Positions 17,130 to 25,831 of a DNA stretch of 64,000 nucleotides are shown in pieces (the first letter of the stretch is position 1; each line of letters starts with the position of its first letter). The notes under the pieces are model-generated. The model saw only the letters and a program-made list of their open reading frames with translations, did not search any database and had not been told where the DNA came from. The stretch is taken from contig CALWGC010000020.1 in NCBI GenBank assembly GCA_944378105.1, positions 1 to 64,000 on the forward strand, in the 5' to 3' direction. The position numbers and the translations under genes were made by a program. This DNA is from an uncultured Clostridia bacterium. Its GTDB lineage: Bacteria > Bacillota > Clostridia > Lachnospirales > Anaerotignaceae.

Positions 17130-17863
17130 CACAGACACCTCTCGTCCAGCTGCAACAGCTGACCAAACAATATGAAAAAGGAAAAGTGGCCCTGGACCAT
17201 CTGGACTTGACCCTCTGTCGGGGACGCACCATCGGCCTTTTGGGCCCCAACGGTTCCGGCAAGACCACACTGATCAAACTGCTTTGCGGTCTGTTACAGC
17301 CTTCCTTTGGCACTATTCGCATCGACGGCCAGGCCCCCGGCGTCTATACCAAATCCATCATCAGTTATCTGCCAGACCAGATTTATTTTCCCCTTTGGAT
17401 GAAAACGACGGATTTAATCGACTTTTTTGCCGATTTTTACACCGATTTTAGCCGGCAAAAAGCCCTCTCCATGTTGGATACCCTTTCCATCCCCTTGCAG
17501 CAACGACTGAAAAACATGTCCAAAGGGACATTGGAAAAGGTGCAACTGGTGCTGGTGATGAGCCGCCAGGCCCAGTTCTATTTGATGGATGAGCCCATCG
17601 CCGGCGTGGACCCGGCCGCCCGGGATTTCATTTTAAATACGATTTTAACCAATTATAACGAAGAAGGCACGGTGCTTCTTTCCACCCACCTGATTGGGGA
17701 TATCGAGCGGGTACTGGACGAAGTGGTCTTTTTACAAAATGGCCGCCTGCTGCGCCATGACACCGTAGACCAGATTCGCGAACAAGAAGGCATGTCGGTG
17801 GATCGGTATTTTAGAGAACAATTTCGCACCGAAGCATTGGTAGGGGGGAACGGAAGATGGTAA
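17126..17863 (+). CDS. ABC transporter ATP-binding protein
   Basis: The 245-residue ATPase has Walker A GPNGSGKTT, Walker B FYLMDEPIAGVDP and an H-loop STHLIGD. The ABC signature is degenerate: MSKGTLEKVQ in place of LSGGQ, as in several YtrB-like exporters controlled by GntR repressors. It overlaps both neighbours: four bases with the GntR gene and seven with the permease. Together with that single permease it should form a membrane exporter of unknown substrate, possibly for antimicrobials or lipids. Confidence 0.9.
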   Translation: MTQTPLVQLQQLTKQYEKGKVALDHLDLTLCRGRTIGLLGPNGSGKTTLIKLLCGLLQPSFGTIRIDGQAPGVYTKSIISYLPDQIYFPLWMKTTDLIDFFADFYTDFSRQKALSMLDTLSIPLQQRLKNMSKGTLEKVQLVLVMSRQAQFYLMDEPIAGVDPAARDFILNTILTNYNEEGTVLLSTHLIGDIERVLDEVVFLQNGRLLRHDTVDQIREQEGMSVDRYFREQFRTEALVGGNGRW

Positions 17864-18660
17864 AATTATTGCGTTATGAATTAAAGTCGCTGTTGCGAGG
17901 GTTGCTGCCCATCTATGGGGCCGTTTTGGCGGTGGCGTTATGCAACCGGGTTTTGTGGCTTTTTCCTCTCTCGCTGCATGCCGACGGACCACTCAGCGGC
18001 ATTGCCGCCATCATTGCTTTGTCGGTTTATATTCTGCTTTGCATTGGCGTTGCCGTTTTGACACTGATTGTCATTGTCCAACGGTTTTATCAAGGCCTTT
18101 TGGGCAAAGAAGGCTATTTGATGTTTACGCTGCCGCTTAAAAGCTGGCAACTGATCGGCAGCAAACTTTTGGGCGCCTTTCTGGTCACCATGTTAAGCAC
18201 CATCGTTGGGATTTGCAGTATTTTGATTTTACTAAGCTATCCAGAAATTTACCAGGATTTCCTGGCCATCCATTGGGCCGAAATCATCCATGATGCGTTT
18301 GTGAAAATGCCCTCTTGGCCGCTGTTCCTTGTGGAGTTTTTCTTCTATTGCTGCATTTTGACCTTTGCAAGCACGCTGCTGCTTTACGTTTCCATGGCCC
18401 TTGGCCATCTGTCCCATAACCATCGGATTTTGTGGGCCGTCATTTGGTATGTAATTCTTTCCACCGTTATTTCTGCCCTGGAAAGCATTGTGACAGCCCT
18501 CGTTCCTTCCCTCTCTTTCCTCTCTGTGTTGGAACACGCCACCACCACCTTTCAACTGCATCTGGTGTTTTGGTATGGCATCGGCTATTATCTGCTGCAA
18601 AGTGTGGTATTCTTCATTGGTACCAACTTCATACTGAACCGGCGGTTAAATTTACAATAA
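17857..18660 (+). CDS. ABC transporter permease
   Basis: The 267-residue membrane protein has six hydrophobic segments and a start (MVKLLRYELKSLLRGLLPIYGA) typical of exporter permeases paired with GntR/YtrA-controlled ATPases. It starts inside the ATPase gene and closes the operon. The TM segment GAFLVTMLSTIVGICSILILL and others are intact. A bidirectional terminator follows. The transported substrate is not known. Confidence 0.85.
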   Translation: MVKLLRYELKSLLRGLLPIYGAVLAVALCNRVLWLFPLSLHADGPLSGIAAIIALSVYILLCIGVAVLTLIVIVQRFYQGLLGKEGYLMFTLPLKSWQLIGSKLLGAFLVTMLSTIVGICSILILLSYPEIYQDFLAIHWAEIIHDAFVKMPSWPLFLVEFFFYCCILTFASTLLLYVSMALGHLSHNHRILWAVIWYVILSTVISALESIVTALVPSLSFLSVLEHATTTFQLHLVFWYGIGYYLLQSVVFFIGTNFILNRRLNLQ

Positions 18661-18705
18661 TACAATAAGAAGAAAGCGCCCCGCAGCTTTCTAAAAAAGA
18701 AAAAT

Positions 18706-18742
18706 AGCAGGAATCTTTGAAAACAAAGGATTCCTGCTTTTT
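18706..18742. terminator. Bidirectional terminator, palindrome-family copy 3
   Basis: AGCAGGAATC pairs with GATTCCTGCT around TTTG/CAAA, with T and A runs outside. It lies between the permease (plus) and mreB (minus) stops. Confidence 0.8.
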
Positions 18743-18792
18743 TCTTTCGGATACACTTGGATTCTTGAAAAAACTGGTTTGAAACAGCTTTG

Positions 18793-19866
18793 TTACGATT
18801 TTTTGGTGCGTTCCCGTTTTTTTCTCCGTTTTTCCCTTTGGGCTGTCCGTTTTTGACGGTCCGGCGCGCCATCGATATACTCGATGTACTTCCCGGTGCC
18901 ATAGGCCACACAGCTGACGGCATCTTCTGCAATCATGGTGTTGATGCCGGTACGCTGGGCAATCAGCTTGTCCAAACCGTATAACAACCCGCCGCCACCG
19001 GTCATCACAATGCCCCGCTCAAAAATATCGGCAGCCAATTCCGGCGGTGTCTTTTCCAGCACGGCATGGACAGCATCGGCAATGGTGTTGACCGATTCGC
19101 TGAGGGCCTCCAGCATTTCGTCACTGTTGACGGTGATGTTTTTGGGTAACCCCGTAATGAGGTTTCGCCCTCTGACATCCATGGATACGGGCATGGTACG
19201 GGCAAAGGCCGTACCGATATTGATTTTCAGCTGTTCTGCACTGTTTTCCCCAATGAGCACATTGTGTTTGCGGCGCATATAGCGGATGATGGCCTCATCA
19301 AAATTATCGCCTGCCACTTTAATGGAGGAGCTGACCACTGTGCCGCCCAAAGAAATCACGGCAATGTCTGTCGTGCCGCCGCCAATATCCACCACCATGG
19401 ACCCGCAGGCACGGGAAATGTCAATCCCGGCCCCAATGGCCGCCGCCATGGGTTCCTCGATGACATAGACTTTCCGCCCACCGGCTTGTCTGGCCGCATC
19501 TTCCACTGCCCGTTTTTCCACCTCCGTCACCGCACTGGGTACGCAAACGGCAATGGTGGGCTTGACAAAGGAAGTTTTCCCAATGGCTTTTTGAATGAAA
19601 TATTTTAACATCTGCTCGGTCATATCATAATTGGAGATGACGCCTTCTCGCAGCGGGCGAATGGCCGCAATGTTGCCCGGCGTTTTCCCCAGCATCCGTC
19701 TGGCTTCTGTGCCGACGGCTTTGATGGTGTTGGTGTCTCGCTCCACGGCCACCACCGATGGCTCCCGAATGACAATCCCTTGCCCTTTGACATACACCAA
19801 TGTGGTGGCGGTGCCCAGGTCAATGCCAATGCTGTCGCCAAATCCAAATAAATGAAAAAAACCCAT
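18793..19866 (-). CDS. mreB: Rod shape-determining actin homologue MreB/Mbl
   Basis: This 357-residue actin-fold protein polymerises under the membrane and guides lateral cell-wall synthesis. It has phosphate-1 GIDLGTATTLVYVKGQG, adenosine-binding MVVDIGGGTTDIAVISLGG and VMTGGGGLLYGLD. It lacks mreC and mreD neighbours, so it could be an Mbl or MreBH paralogue rather than the mreBCD-operon copy. The C-terminus is an unusual Arg/Lys-rich tail (QKRTAQREKRRKKRERTKKS), probably disordered or membrane/nucleic-acid contacting. I chose the ATG at 19866 (MGFFHLFG) because AAGGAG is seven bases upstream; an ATG six bases earlier is too close to it. Confidence 0.9.
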   Translation of the reverse strand: MGFFHLFGFGDSIGIDLGTATTLVYVKGQGIVIREPSVVAVERDTNTIKAVGTEARRMLGKTPGNIAAIRPLREGVISNYDMTEQMLKYFIQKAIGKTSFVKPTIAVCVPSAVTEVEKRAVEDAARQAGGRKVYVIEEPMAAAIGAGIDISRACGSMVVDIGGGTTDIAVISLGGTVVSSSIKVAGDNFDEAIIRYMRRKHNVLIGENSAEQLKINIGTAFARTMPVSMDVRGRNLITGLPKNITVNSDEMLEALSESVNTIADAVHAVLEKTPPELAADIFERGIVMTGGGGLLYGLDKLIAQRTGINTMIAEDAVSCVAYGTGKYIEYIDGAPDRQKRTAQREKRRKKRERTKKS

Positions 19867-19971
19867 GACCATTCTCCTTTTTGCCTCATTGCGCTTTGGT
19901 TTCCATTTTATTGTATTATATTTCCCGAATTTTGTAAATACGAAACCCCGCCGCCCGTTTGACAAAAACCG

Positions 19972-20481
19972 TCATGGTCTTCTGCCGTACACCGTTTGAT
20001 ATAGCATTTGGCGGTTGGCGCAAAAGGTGTCTTGGTCTAACGGCGCAGGATAGCTCATGATTTTCATTTCCAGGGGCGCTTCCTCTGTGCGATAAGGCGG
20101 CTGGATATAATCATAAGGATTTAAGATACAGCCCATCCGCTCATAAAAACCGATGCGCCGTTTGGCAATTTCCGTTTCCGGTAATTCCACTTCAAAAAAC
20201 ACAGGGGCCTTGGCCTGGGCCAAAAATTCTTGTAACATCCTTGCCCCAACGCCTGTGCCGCGGGCAGATGGGTCCACGGCAAAATGTTCCAAATAAAGCC
20301 AATCCCCCAAAGACCAGGCCGTCAAAAACCCCCGTCTTTGTTCGTCCATCCAAGCATGAAACTGCTCTTTCTCCCAAACGGCCTTCTGCCCTTCTTTGGT
20401 GCGCATTTCCGTCGGCGGGAAGGACTGTTCCATCAAAGAAAAAAGCCAATCAAATGCGGTCTTTGGTACAGGTTTTAACAT
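19972..20481 (-). CDS. GNAT-family N-acetyltransferase
   Basis: The 169-residue protein carries the GNAT fold's acetyl-CoA motif A, LEHFAVDPSARGTGVGARMLQEFL (about residues 72-95), and a motif B-like IGFYERMGCILN. It should acetylate a small molecule or protein; the target is not visible. The ATG at 20481 follows AAAGGAG and replaces a longer reading frame with no ribosome site. It is minus-strand, divergent from the secreted protease gene. Confidence 0.85.
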   Translation of the reverse strand: MLKPVPKTAFDWLFSLMEQSFPPTEMRTKEGQKAVWEKEQFHAWMDEQRRGFLTAWSLGDWLYLEHFAVDPSARGTGVGARMLQEFLAQAKAPVFFEVELPETEIAKRRIGFYERMGCILNPYDYIQPPYRTEEAPLEMKIMSYPAPLDQDTFCANRQMLYQTVYGRRP

Positions 20482-20598
20482 TGGTATCCAACTCCTTTCA
20501 AAATTCTTAAAGCGACAGAAATTTACAATTTCTTCATCTTTCCTACCAACAAACCATGGTATCATAAAAGAAAGGAAAGTCTGAAGGAGGTTTCTTCC

Positions 20599-21885
20599 AT
20601 GAAAAAAAGAATCGTCGGGTGGCTGTTGCTGCTCTTTGTCTGGATCTTATCCTGGCCGGCCCTGGCCCAAGGGAATGCCATTTCTGTTTTTTATAATGGC
20701 ACCCAGATGAGCTTTTCCACGCCGCCCGTTTTGCAAGATGGCACCACCTTTGTCCCCATGCGATCCCTGTTGGAGGCATTGGGATATGAAGTGGACTGGG
20801 ACGATGCCACAAAAACCGTAACGGCCACCAGTCCCCAAAATCATCTACAATTGACTTTATACCAAAACCAAGCCACTGTCAATGGGCAGACCGTCCCCCT
20901 CTCCACCCCGGCTTATTTGGAAGATGGGGTGACGATGGTACCGCTGCGGTTTTTATCGGAGCACAGTGGCGCGCAAGTCACTTGGGATGCAGAAAGTAGC
21001 TCCATTTTCATTGAAAGCGACACAAGTACCACCCAGGCCAAAACCGAGGCCGTCACGTTGGCCGACTCTGTGGTGCAAATTTCCACCGGACACATCCAAG
21101 GCAGCGGCGTCATTTTGACCGACGATGGCTATATCGCCACCAACTTTCATGTCATGGAAGGGGCCGAAAAACTGACCGTCACCTTCAACGACCGCACCAC
21201 CTACCATGGCGACTGGTATGTGGCCGGCTATGACTCTGCCCGGGACTTGGTGGTGTTAAAAATCGATGCCCAAAATCTCTCCCCTGTCACCATGGGCAAT
21301 AGCAATACCGTCAAAGAAGGCGACGCCGTTACCTGCATCGCCTCCCCCGAAGGAAGGCTGAACGTGGAAACCATAGGACAAATCAACGGCATCAGCCAAG
21401 ATATCCTTAGCTCCACCGCCTTTGTCACCGGCGGCTCCAGCGGCGGCGGTTTGTTTGATGCCAACGGGCTTCTTATCGGCATCATCAGTTCCTATGACAC
21501 GGCCAACCACTATATGGCCATCCCCGTTAACCACTTGGCCAAAATCAAACTGGATGACCAGATTTCTTCCACCGATTGGCGCTCTGTTACCCCAAGCCTG
21601 GTAGCCCCCGAAAACTTCTCGTTTTACACCTGGGGCCTGGCTGCCAGCATTACTTGGTCTCCGGTCTATGGTGCCGATTATTATAAAATCTATACTTGCA
21701 CAGAAAAAAATGGCACCTATCGAGAAATGAAACAGCCGCTGAGCGGAAAAAATGAATGGAGCTGGGGGTTCCCCTATTCCTTCACCATCTCCGCTTTTTC
21801 CGACTCCACCATCTATTTTAAAATTTCCACTGTCATCGATGGCAAAGAATCGGAATTAAGCCCCGCCTATGGCGTCACCTTCTAA
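20599..21885 (+). CDS. Secreted trypsin-like (S1C/HtrA-like) protease with copper-amine-oxidase N-type domain
   Basis: The 428-residue protein has a signal peptide (cleavage near WPALA-Q24) and a pair of copper amine oxidase N-type repeats used as cell-surface modules (residues 25-140). A trypsin-like domain has a candidate triad of His184 (NFHV), Asp216 (SARDLVVL) and Ser281 (GGSSGGGLF). The oxyanion context is less canonical than the usual GNSGGP. A fibronectin-like C-terminal region follows (residues 330-428). No PDZ domain is seen. The ATG at 20599 follows AAGGAGG. It probably acts outside the membrane in protein quality control or surface processing. Confidence 0.8.
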   Translation: MKKRIVGWLLLLFVWILSWPALAQGNAISVFYNGTQMSFSTPPVLQDGTTFVPMRSLLEALGYEVDWDDATKTVTATSPQNHLQLTLYQNQATVNGQTVPLSTPAYLEDGVTMVPLRFLSEHSGAQVTWDAESSSIFIESDTSTTQAKTEAVTLADSVVQISTGHIQGSGVILTDDGYIATNFHVMEGAEKLTVTFNDRTTYHGDWYVAGYDSARDLVVLKIDAQNLSPVTMGNSNTVKEGDAVTCIASPEGRLNVETIGQINGISQDILSSTAFVTGGSSGGGLFDANGLLIGIISSYDTANHYMAIPVNHLAKIKLDDQISSTDWRSVTPSLVAPENFSFYTWGLAASITWSPVYGADYYKIYTCTEKNGTYREMKQPLSGKNEWSWGFPYSFTISAFSDSTIYFKISTVIDGKESELSPAYGVTF

Positions 21886-21931
21886 TCCGAAAAGAAAAAC
21901 TGGAAAAGAAACTGACTTTCGGAACAAAAAA

Positions 21932-21971
21932 AGCAGGCATCCTTTGTTTTACAAAAATGCCTGCTTTTTTC
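21932..21971 (+). terminator. Terminator, palindrome-family copy 4
   Basis: AGCAGGCAT pairs with ATGCCTGCT and a T run follows. It ends the protease transcript; A runs before it allow termination of the minus-strand DUF1847 gene as well. Confidence 0.8.
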
Positions 21972-21988
21972 ATTGGCTTTTTATCTGC

Positions 21989-22639
21989 TTATTCTTCCAC
22001 TGGCTTTTTCGTCAAACGGCTGTAATAGCTTTCGGCCTGATATAACGGCAGCACAGCACAATGCCCTGCCACACGGTCTTTAGTGAAAAGCACCGTCGAA
22101 AGACCTTTACAGTATTTGAAAAACAGCGTATCATGGCCCACACAAAGGCCCATCACCACATTCAAATCCGTCTTTTGTTCATCCAAAAACGCCGCCTGCA
22201 TGATGGGGTTACAATAAGGTTCGTGGTTTCCGGGACGGATTTTATTTTCTTCCGGAATCCCGATTTGGGTTTTATCCTGGTTGCCTACCTTACAGGCCAC
22301 ACCCACAGCTTCAATGCCATTTTGTTCCAAAATCTTGGCAAAGGTTCTGGCTTCCCGGATGGTGCCGGCACAAGTGGCAATCCCCACTTTTTTTGCCCCA
22401 ATGCGTTTGGCAAAAAGCACCACTTCTTCCACCCGCGTTTTTTTGCCATAAAACTGGCCTTCAATGGAAGCGGCCGCTTGGGCAATCCGTTGGTTTTCTT
22501 CTTTGTGGTACTCTGCCTCGGCCCAGGCCAGGGCTTCTTTGCTTAACCCCTCTGTCACACACCCTTGTGGATAGGGAAAGTTTTGACTGTCACATGTCAC
22601 TTTCCCACATTTGACACAACTGAAATTCGTTTCTTCCAT
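21989..22639 (-). CDS. DUF1847 family cysteine-rich protein
   Basis: The 216-residue protein has an N-terminal zinc- or iron-sulfur-type cluster (CVKCGKVTCDSQNFPYPQGC). A conserved CAGTIREARTFAKILEQNG follows, then CKVGNQDK, and cysteines near CNPIMQA, CVGHDTLFFKYC and HCAVLPLYQ. This matches the DUF1847 (uncharacterised metal-binding) family common in anaerobic Clostridia. The ATG at 22639 follows GAGGAAAGG; the longer upstream frame is unlikely. It follows a ybaK-like gene. Function is unknown; the cysteines suggest an iron-sulfur or zinc protein. Confidence 0.8.
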   Translation of the reverse strand: MEETNFSCVKCGKVTCDSQNFPYPQGCVTEGLSKEALAWAEAEYHKEENQRIAQAAASIEGQFYGKKTRVEEVVLFAKRIGAKKVGIATCAGTIREARTFAKILEQNGIEAVGVACKVGNQDKTQIGIPEENKIRPGNHEPYCNPIMQAAFLDEQKTDLNVVMGLCVGHDTLFFKYCKGLSTVLFTKDRVAGHCAVLPLYQAESYYSRLTKKPVEE

Positions 22640-22668
22640 ATGCTTCCTTTCCTCCCCATGGTTGTTTC

Positions 22669-23145
22669 TTATGATACCGTCAAGTCTGCCGTTTGGGCCT
22701 CGGTGAAGTTCAGTAAGTCCTCTGGATGCAGCAAAATCTGGCATCCTCGCACCCCTGCGCTGATACTCACTTCCTCCAACAGTTCCACCGTCTCGTCCAC
22801 AAACGTGGGAAATTTTTTCTTCATCCCAATGGGCGAACAGCCGCCGCGGATATATCCCGTAAGTCCCAACAAATCCTTGACGTGAACCATCTCGATCCTT
22901 TTATTTTTTGATACCTTCGCCGCTTTTTTTAAATCCAACTCTTCTGCCACCGGAATCACAAACACCACCGGCCCCGTCTTATCCCCCTTGGTCACCAGTG
23001 TCTTAAACACCATCTCCGGCGCAAAGCCCAACACTTGGGCGGCATGTACCCCCGATAAATCCGATTCTTCATAGGCATATTCCTTCGTTTGATAGGAAAT
23101 CTTGGCCAAATCCAACAGTCGCATTGCATTGGTTTTTGTCATCAT
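22669..23145 (-). CDS. ybaK: Cys-tRNA(Pro)/Cys-tRNA(Cys) deacylase, YbaK/EbsC type
   Basis: The 158-residue protein has the YbaK/ProX editing-domain layout. It contains SGVHAAQVLGFAPEMVFKTLV, VIPVAEELDLKKAAKVSKNK with conserved lysine, GLTGYIRGGCSPIGMKK, and a final ISAGVRGCQILLHPEDLL. Such proteins hydrolyse Cys mischarged onto tRNA-Pro. The ATG at 23145 has an ATG immediately before it; either is possible. It lies between DUF554-like and DUF1847 genes on the minus strand, close enough for co-transcription. Confidence 0.9.
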   Translation of the reverse strand: MMTKTNAMRLLDLAKISYQTKEYAYEESDLSGVHAAQVLGFAPEMVFKTLVTKGDKTGPVVFVIPVAEELDLKKAAKVSKNKRIEMVHVKDLLGLTGYIRGGCSPIGMKKKFPTFVDETVELLEEVSISAGVRGCQILLHPEDLLNFTEAQTADLTVS

Positions 23146-23154
23146 TCTACTCCT

Positions 23155-23880
23155 TTATCTTCCAAACAGCAACCCTAAAAACGCCTGTACCGGTAAATAA
23201 TAAAGCACCGGCACCACAATGGCAGGCAATAAATTTCCCACCTGAAACCGACGAATTTCCAACATATTCATGCCAATGGCCGCAATCAAAATACCACCAA
23301 TGACCGAAATTTCCCGTATGATATCTGCCGATAAATAAGGCTCCACCACCACCGCCAAAAGCGTCAATGCCCCTTGGTAAAGCACCACCGGCACCGCCGA
23401 AAACAAGACACCAACTCCCAGCGTGGACGCAAAAATCAGCGCCGTAATGCCGTCAATGATGGACTTGGTAAACAGCGTCGTATGGACCCCCTGGATGCCG
23501 CTTTCTAAGGACCCCAAGATGGCCATGGTCCCCACGCAAAAAGTAAGGCTTGCCGTCACAAAGCCTTGGGAAAAATTGCCTCCCCCGTTTCCAAGCCTAC
23601 TTTGCATCCAATCGCCAAAGGCCTCCAGGTGGCGCTCAATGCCAATGGCCTGCCCCACCAGGCCCCCCAGCACCAAACTGACAATAAATAACAATGGCTC
23701 CACAGCTTCATCCAATAACCCGCCCATAGCCGTGCTGATGCCGCTAAAAAGCACCGATAACCCCATCACACCAATGAGCATATCTCGATATTGTTCCTTT
23801 AACCCGTTTTTTAACACCAGACCAACGCCGCCGCCCACACAAATGGCCGCGCCGTTGACCAAGGCCCCCAATAATTGCAT
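23155..23880 (-). CDS. DUF554 family membrane protein
   Basis: The 241-residue protein has about seven hydrophobic segments and the DUF554 pattern. This includes GAAICVGGGVGLVLKNGL near the start and a central SIIDGITALIFASTLGVGVLFSAVPV; an ISVIGGILIAAIGMNMLEIRR segment lies near the end. The ATG at 23880 follows a GGGG-containing ribosome site. The family is widespread in Clostridia and is annotated only as a putative transporter. A terminator separates it from the lipoprotein upstream, and ybaK follows ten bases later. Confidence 0.85.
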   Translation of the reverse strand: MQLLGALVNGAAICVGGGVGLVLKNGLKEQYRDMLIGVMGLSVLFSGISTAMGGLLDEAVEPLLFIVSLVLGGLVGQAIGIERHLEAFGDWMQSRLGNGGGNFSQGFVTASLTFCVGTMAILGSLESGIQGVHTTLFTKSIIDGITALIFASTLGVGVLFSAVPVVLYQGALTLLAVVVEPYLSADIIREISVIGGILIAAIGMNMLEIRRFQVGNLLPAIVVPVLYYLPVQAFLGLLFGR

Positions 23881-23910
23881 CTTTTGCCCCTTCTTTCGTT
23901 TTTCTTGAAA

Positions 23911-23945
23911 AAAAGGGGCTTCCAGCCTTTGGCTGAAAAACCCCT
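23911..23945 (-). terminator. Terminator between lipoprotein and DUF554 gene
   Basis: GGGG...CCCC arms enclose an AGCC/GGCT inner pair. Read on the minus strand a T run follows. It separates the lipoprotein operon from DUF554. Confidence 0.65.
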
Positions 23946-23986
23946 GTTTCCACCTTCTGCTCTTTTCGTCCCCTTGGGGCCGTTTC

Positions 23987-25336
23987 TCATTGATCCAAAA
24001 TAATAAACGTCGGTGCCGACTTGCTGATGGAAAGCATCTTCCGCCGTGCCTCGTCGGGTGTGGAAACCATGACAATGTTCCACCCGCCGTCCACCGCCGT
24101 GCAAAGATATTTCACTTCGTTGTTGAGCACCACATACCCATAGGTGGAAGTGGAGCACATATATTTCACTTCCGTACTGATAGATACTTTTTGTTCGGCA
24201 ATGAGTTGGTTAATCAGCTCCAGATTGCTGTTGTTTAAGCTATTGCGGTAATCATTGATACAGTAATCCGGTAACATATCCAAATTAAAGTCCGGCAGTG
24301 CCTTATTGACCGTAATCACTGCCCGCGGATCGCTTTCCAGTCCCGGCACAACCACTTCCCAAATGCTGCCACTGCGGCGCAGCACATACTCCCGCACATC
24401 GGCAGTATTGCCTGCCGGTGAAAGGGTGGCCACCGCATATTTGTTGTCGCAGACAATGCTGCGCACCGCATAATCTTCATATTGGCTTTCGTACATGCTA
24501 ATGAAGCTGAGAATCCGGTTATATTCTTCTGCCCCTGGATACAGCCGCCCCACGGAGCCATGGTTTTGGTAATAACTGCTTAATAATGCCGCATACTGGG
24601 CGGAAGAAAGGGCCCCGCCGGCACTTTTGCCCGTGGTAAGCAAATACATATTTTCCGTCGGATGTTTCATGGCCGCAAACACAGCCAGCCCCGTTTCCGA
24701 AGGCTTGATCTGAAAGTCGTCATACCGGCGCATATCATCACAGTTGAGCAGCAAAATCTCAATGCCTTGATTGCGATAACTGCTGGGCAATGTCCCTTCG
24801 GCCACAAAGTAGTCCACCGTAATCTTTTCTTCTGCCGCTTTGTTATACAAATAGCCGTCTTTGGTGATGATCCGGGTTTTGGAAAAATTGTCGGTGTAAT
24901 ACCGCTGGGCCACCGTGGCCGTCTCATCCAGCATGGCCCACTGGTTACTTAAGGCCGGATCATTGATGTACGTCACAGGCCGGCCAGTCCCGCTTTCGAC
25001 CGGCTCTTCTTTTTCCGTCGTAGTGCTTGGCGTCTGCGGCGTATATACCGTCGGCCAACGCTCTGTTTCCGGCAAAAGATTCTCTCCTTCACCCGTTTGT
25101 GGCGTCACCACAATTTCCGGTATCTGTCCAGACTCCGTCTCGCTTTGCGTGCCCTCTGGCACGGTTTCTTCTTGTTGTTGTGTGGATGGCTTGGTCTCTT
25201 CGCCCTGGGCGCTTTCTTCCGCCGTGGGCGCAGGCTTTGTTGTCGTCTTATCAGAAAAAAACGAGCAGGCCGTCAAAGCAGCCGTACAAAGCATCAACAG
25301 ACACAGCAGCCATTTTCCTTTGTTCTTTTTTGTCAA
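23987..25336 (-). CDS. Predicted lipoprotein of unknown function
   Basis: The 449-residue protein has a lipoprotein signal peptide with lipobox LTAC at residues 21-24 and a Thr/Glu/Pro-rich linker to about residue 115. A globular, cysteine-containing domain follows (TYINDPALSNQWAMLDETAT onward; RRYDDFQIKPSETGLAVFAA). I do not recognise the domain. It overlaps DUF6762-like gene by four bases (ATGA), which implies coupled translation. A surface or extracellular binding role is likely from the anchor and linker. Confidence 0.75.
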   Translation of the reverse strand: MTKKNKGKWLLCLLMLCTAALTACSFFSDKTTTKPAPTAEESAQGEETKPSTQQQEETVPEGTQSETESGQIPEIVVTPQTGEGENLLPETERWPTVYTPQTPSTTTEKEEPVESGTGRPVTYINDPALSNQWAMLDETATVAQRYYTDNFSKTRIITKDGYLYNKAAEEKITVDYFVAEGTLPSSYRNQGIEILLLNCDDMRRYDDFQIKPSETGLAVFAAMKHPTENMYLLTTGKSAGGALSSAQYAALLSSYYQNHGSVGRLYPGAEEYNRILSFISMYESQYEDYAVRSIVCDNKYAVATLSPAGNTADVREYVLRRSGSIWEVVVPGLESDPRAVITVNKALPDFNLDMLPDYCINDYRNSLNNSNLELINQLIAEQKVSISTEVKYMCSTSTYGYVVLNNEVKYLCTAVDGGWNIVMVSTPDEARRKMLSISKSAPTFIILDQ

Positions 25337-25743
25337 CGATACTCATCCCTTTTGTCGCTAATGGCTTCGTAAACCGAATACAGTTCCTCATGATGGGCAG
25401 TCAAAATTTGCTGCATCTTTTCTTCCATTGCTTCTTCCTCATCCAAAAAATCAAAGGTCACCTGCCAAGTTGGGTTAAAGCAATCTTCCTCTTCTTGGAT
25501 AGACGTAACAAAAGGCAAAATTGTTTCCGTATCATAATAATCATAAATTGCCTCAAATTCCCAATCTTCCACGTCACGGTCAGTCGTAATCTTCATGGCC
25601 ACTTGCATCCGTCCGTCTGCTTCAAAGGCAAAGGTGTTATAAAGCAGCTCTTCATAATTGGAAATTTTGTAAGAACCCAATTCTTTTTCCAAAAACCCGC
25701 TTTCCGATTCCTTGAGCATAATGACAATGACTGTTTCTTCCAT
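25333..25743 (-). CDS. DUF6762-like small acidic protein
   Basis: The 136-residue acidic protein (MEETVIVIMLKESESG start, DEEEAMEEK near the end) resembles the DUF6762 family of Clostridia. It has no signal or membrane span. The ATG at 25743 follows GAAGGAG and shortens the longer reading frame. It overlaps the lipoprotein start by four bases, so the two are translationally coupled. Function unknown. Confidence 0.65.
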   Translation of the reverse strand: MEETVIVIMLKESESGFLEKELGSYKISNYEELLYNTFAFEADGRMQVAMKITTDRDVEDWEFEAIYDYYDTETILPFVTSIQEEEDCFNPTWQVTFDFLDEEEAMEEKMQQILTAHHEELYSVYEAISDKRDEYR

Positions 25744-25831
25744 TTTGGTCTCCTTCGCGCTTCGCATTCAAAAAAAACAACTTCTTTGATTATATACCGA
25801 AACGCCCCATTTTGCAACCTCTTGGCGCTGG

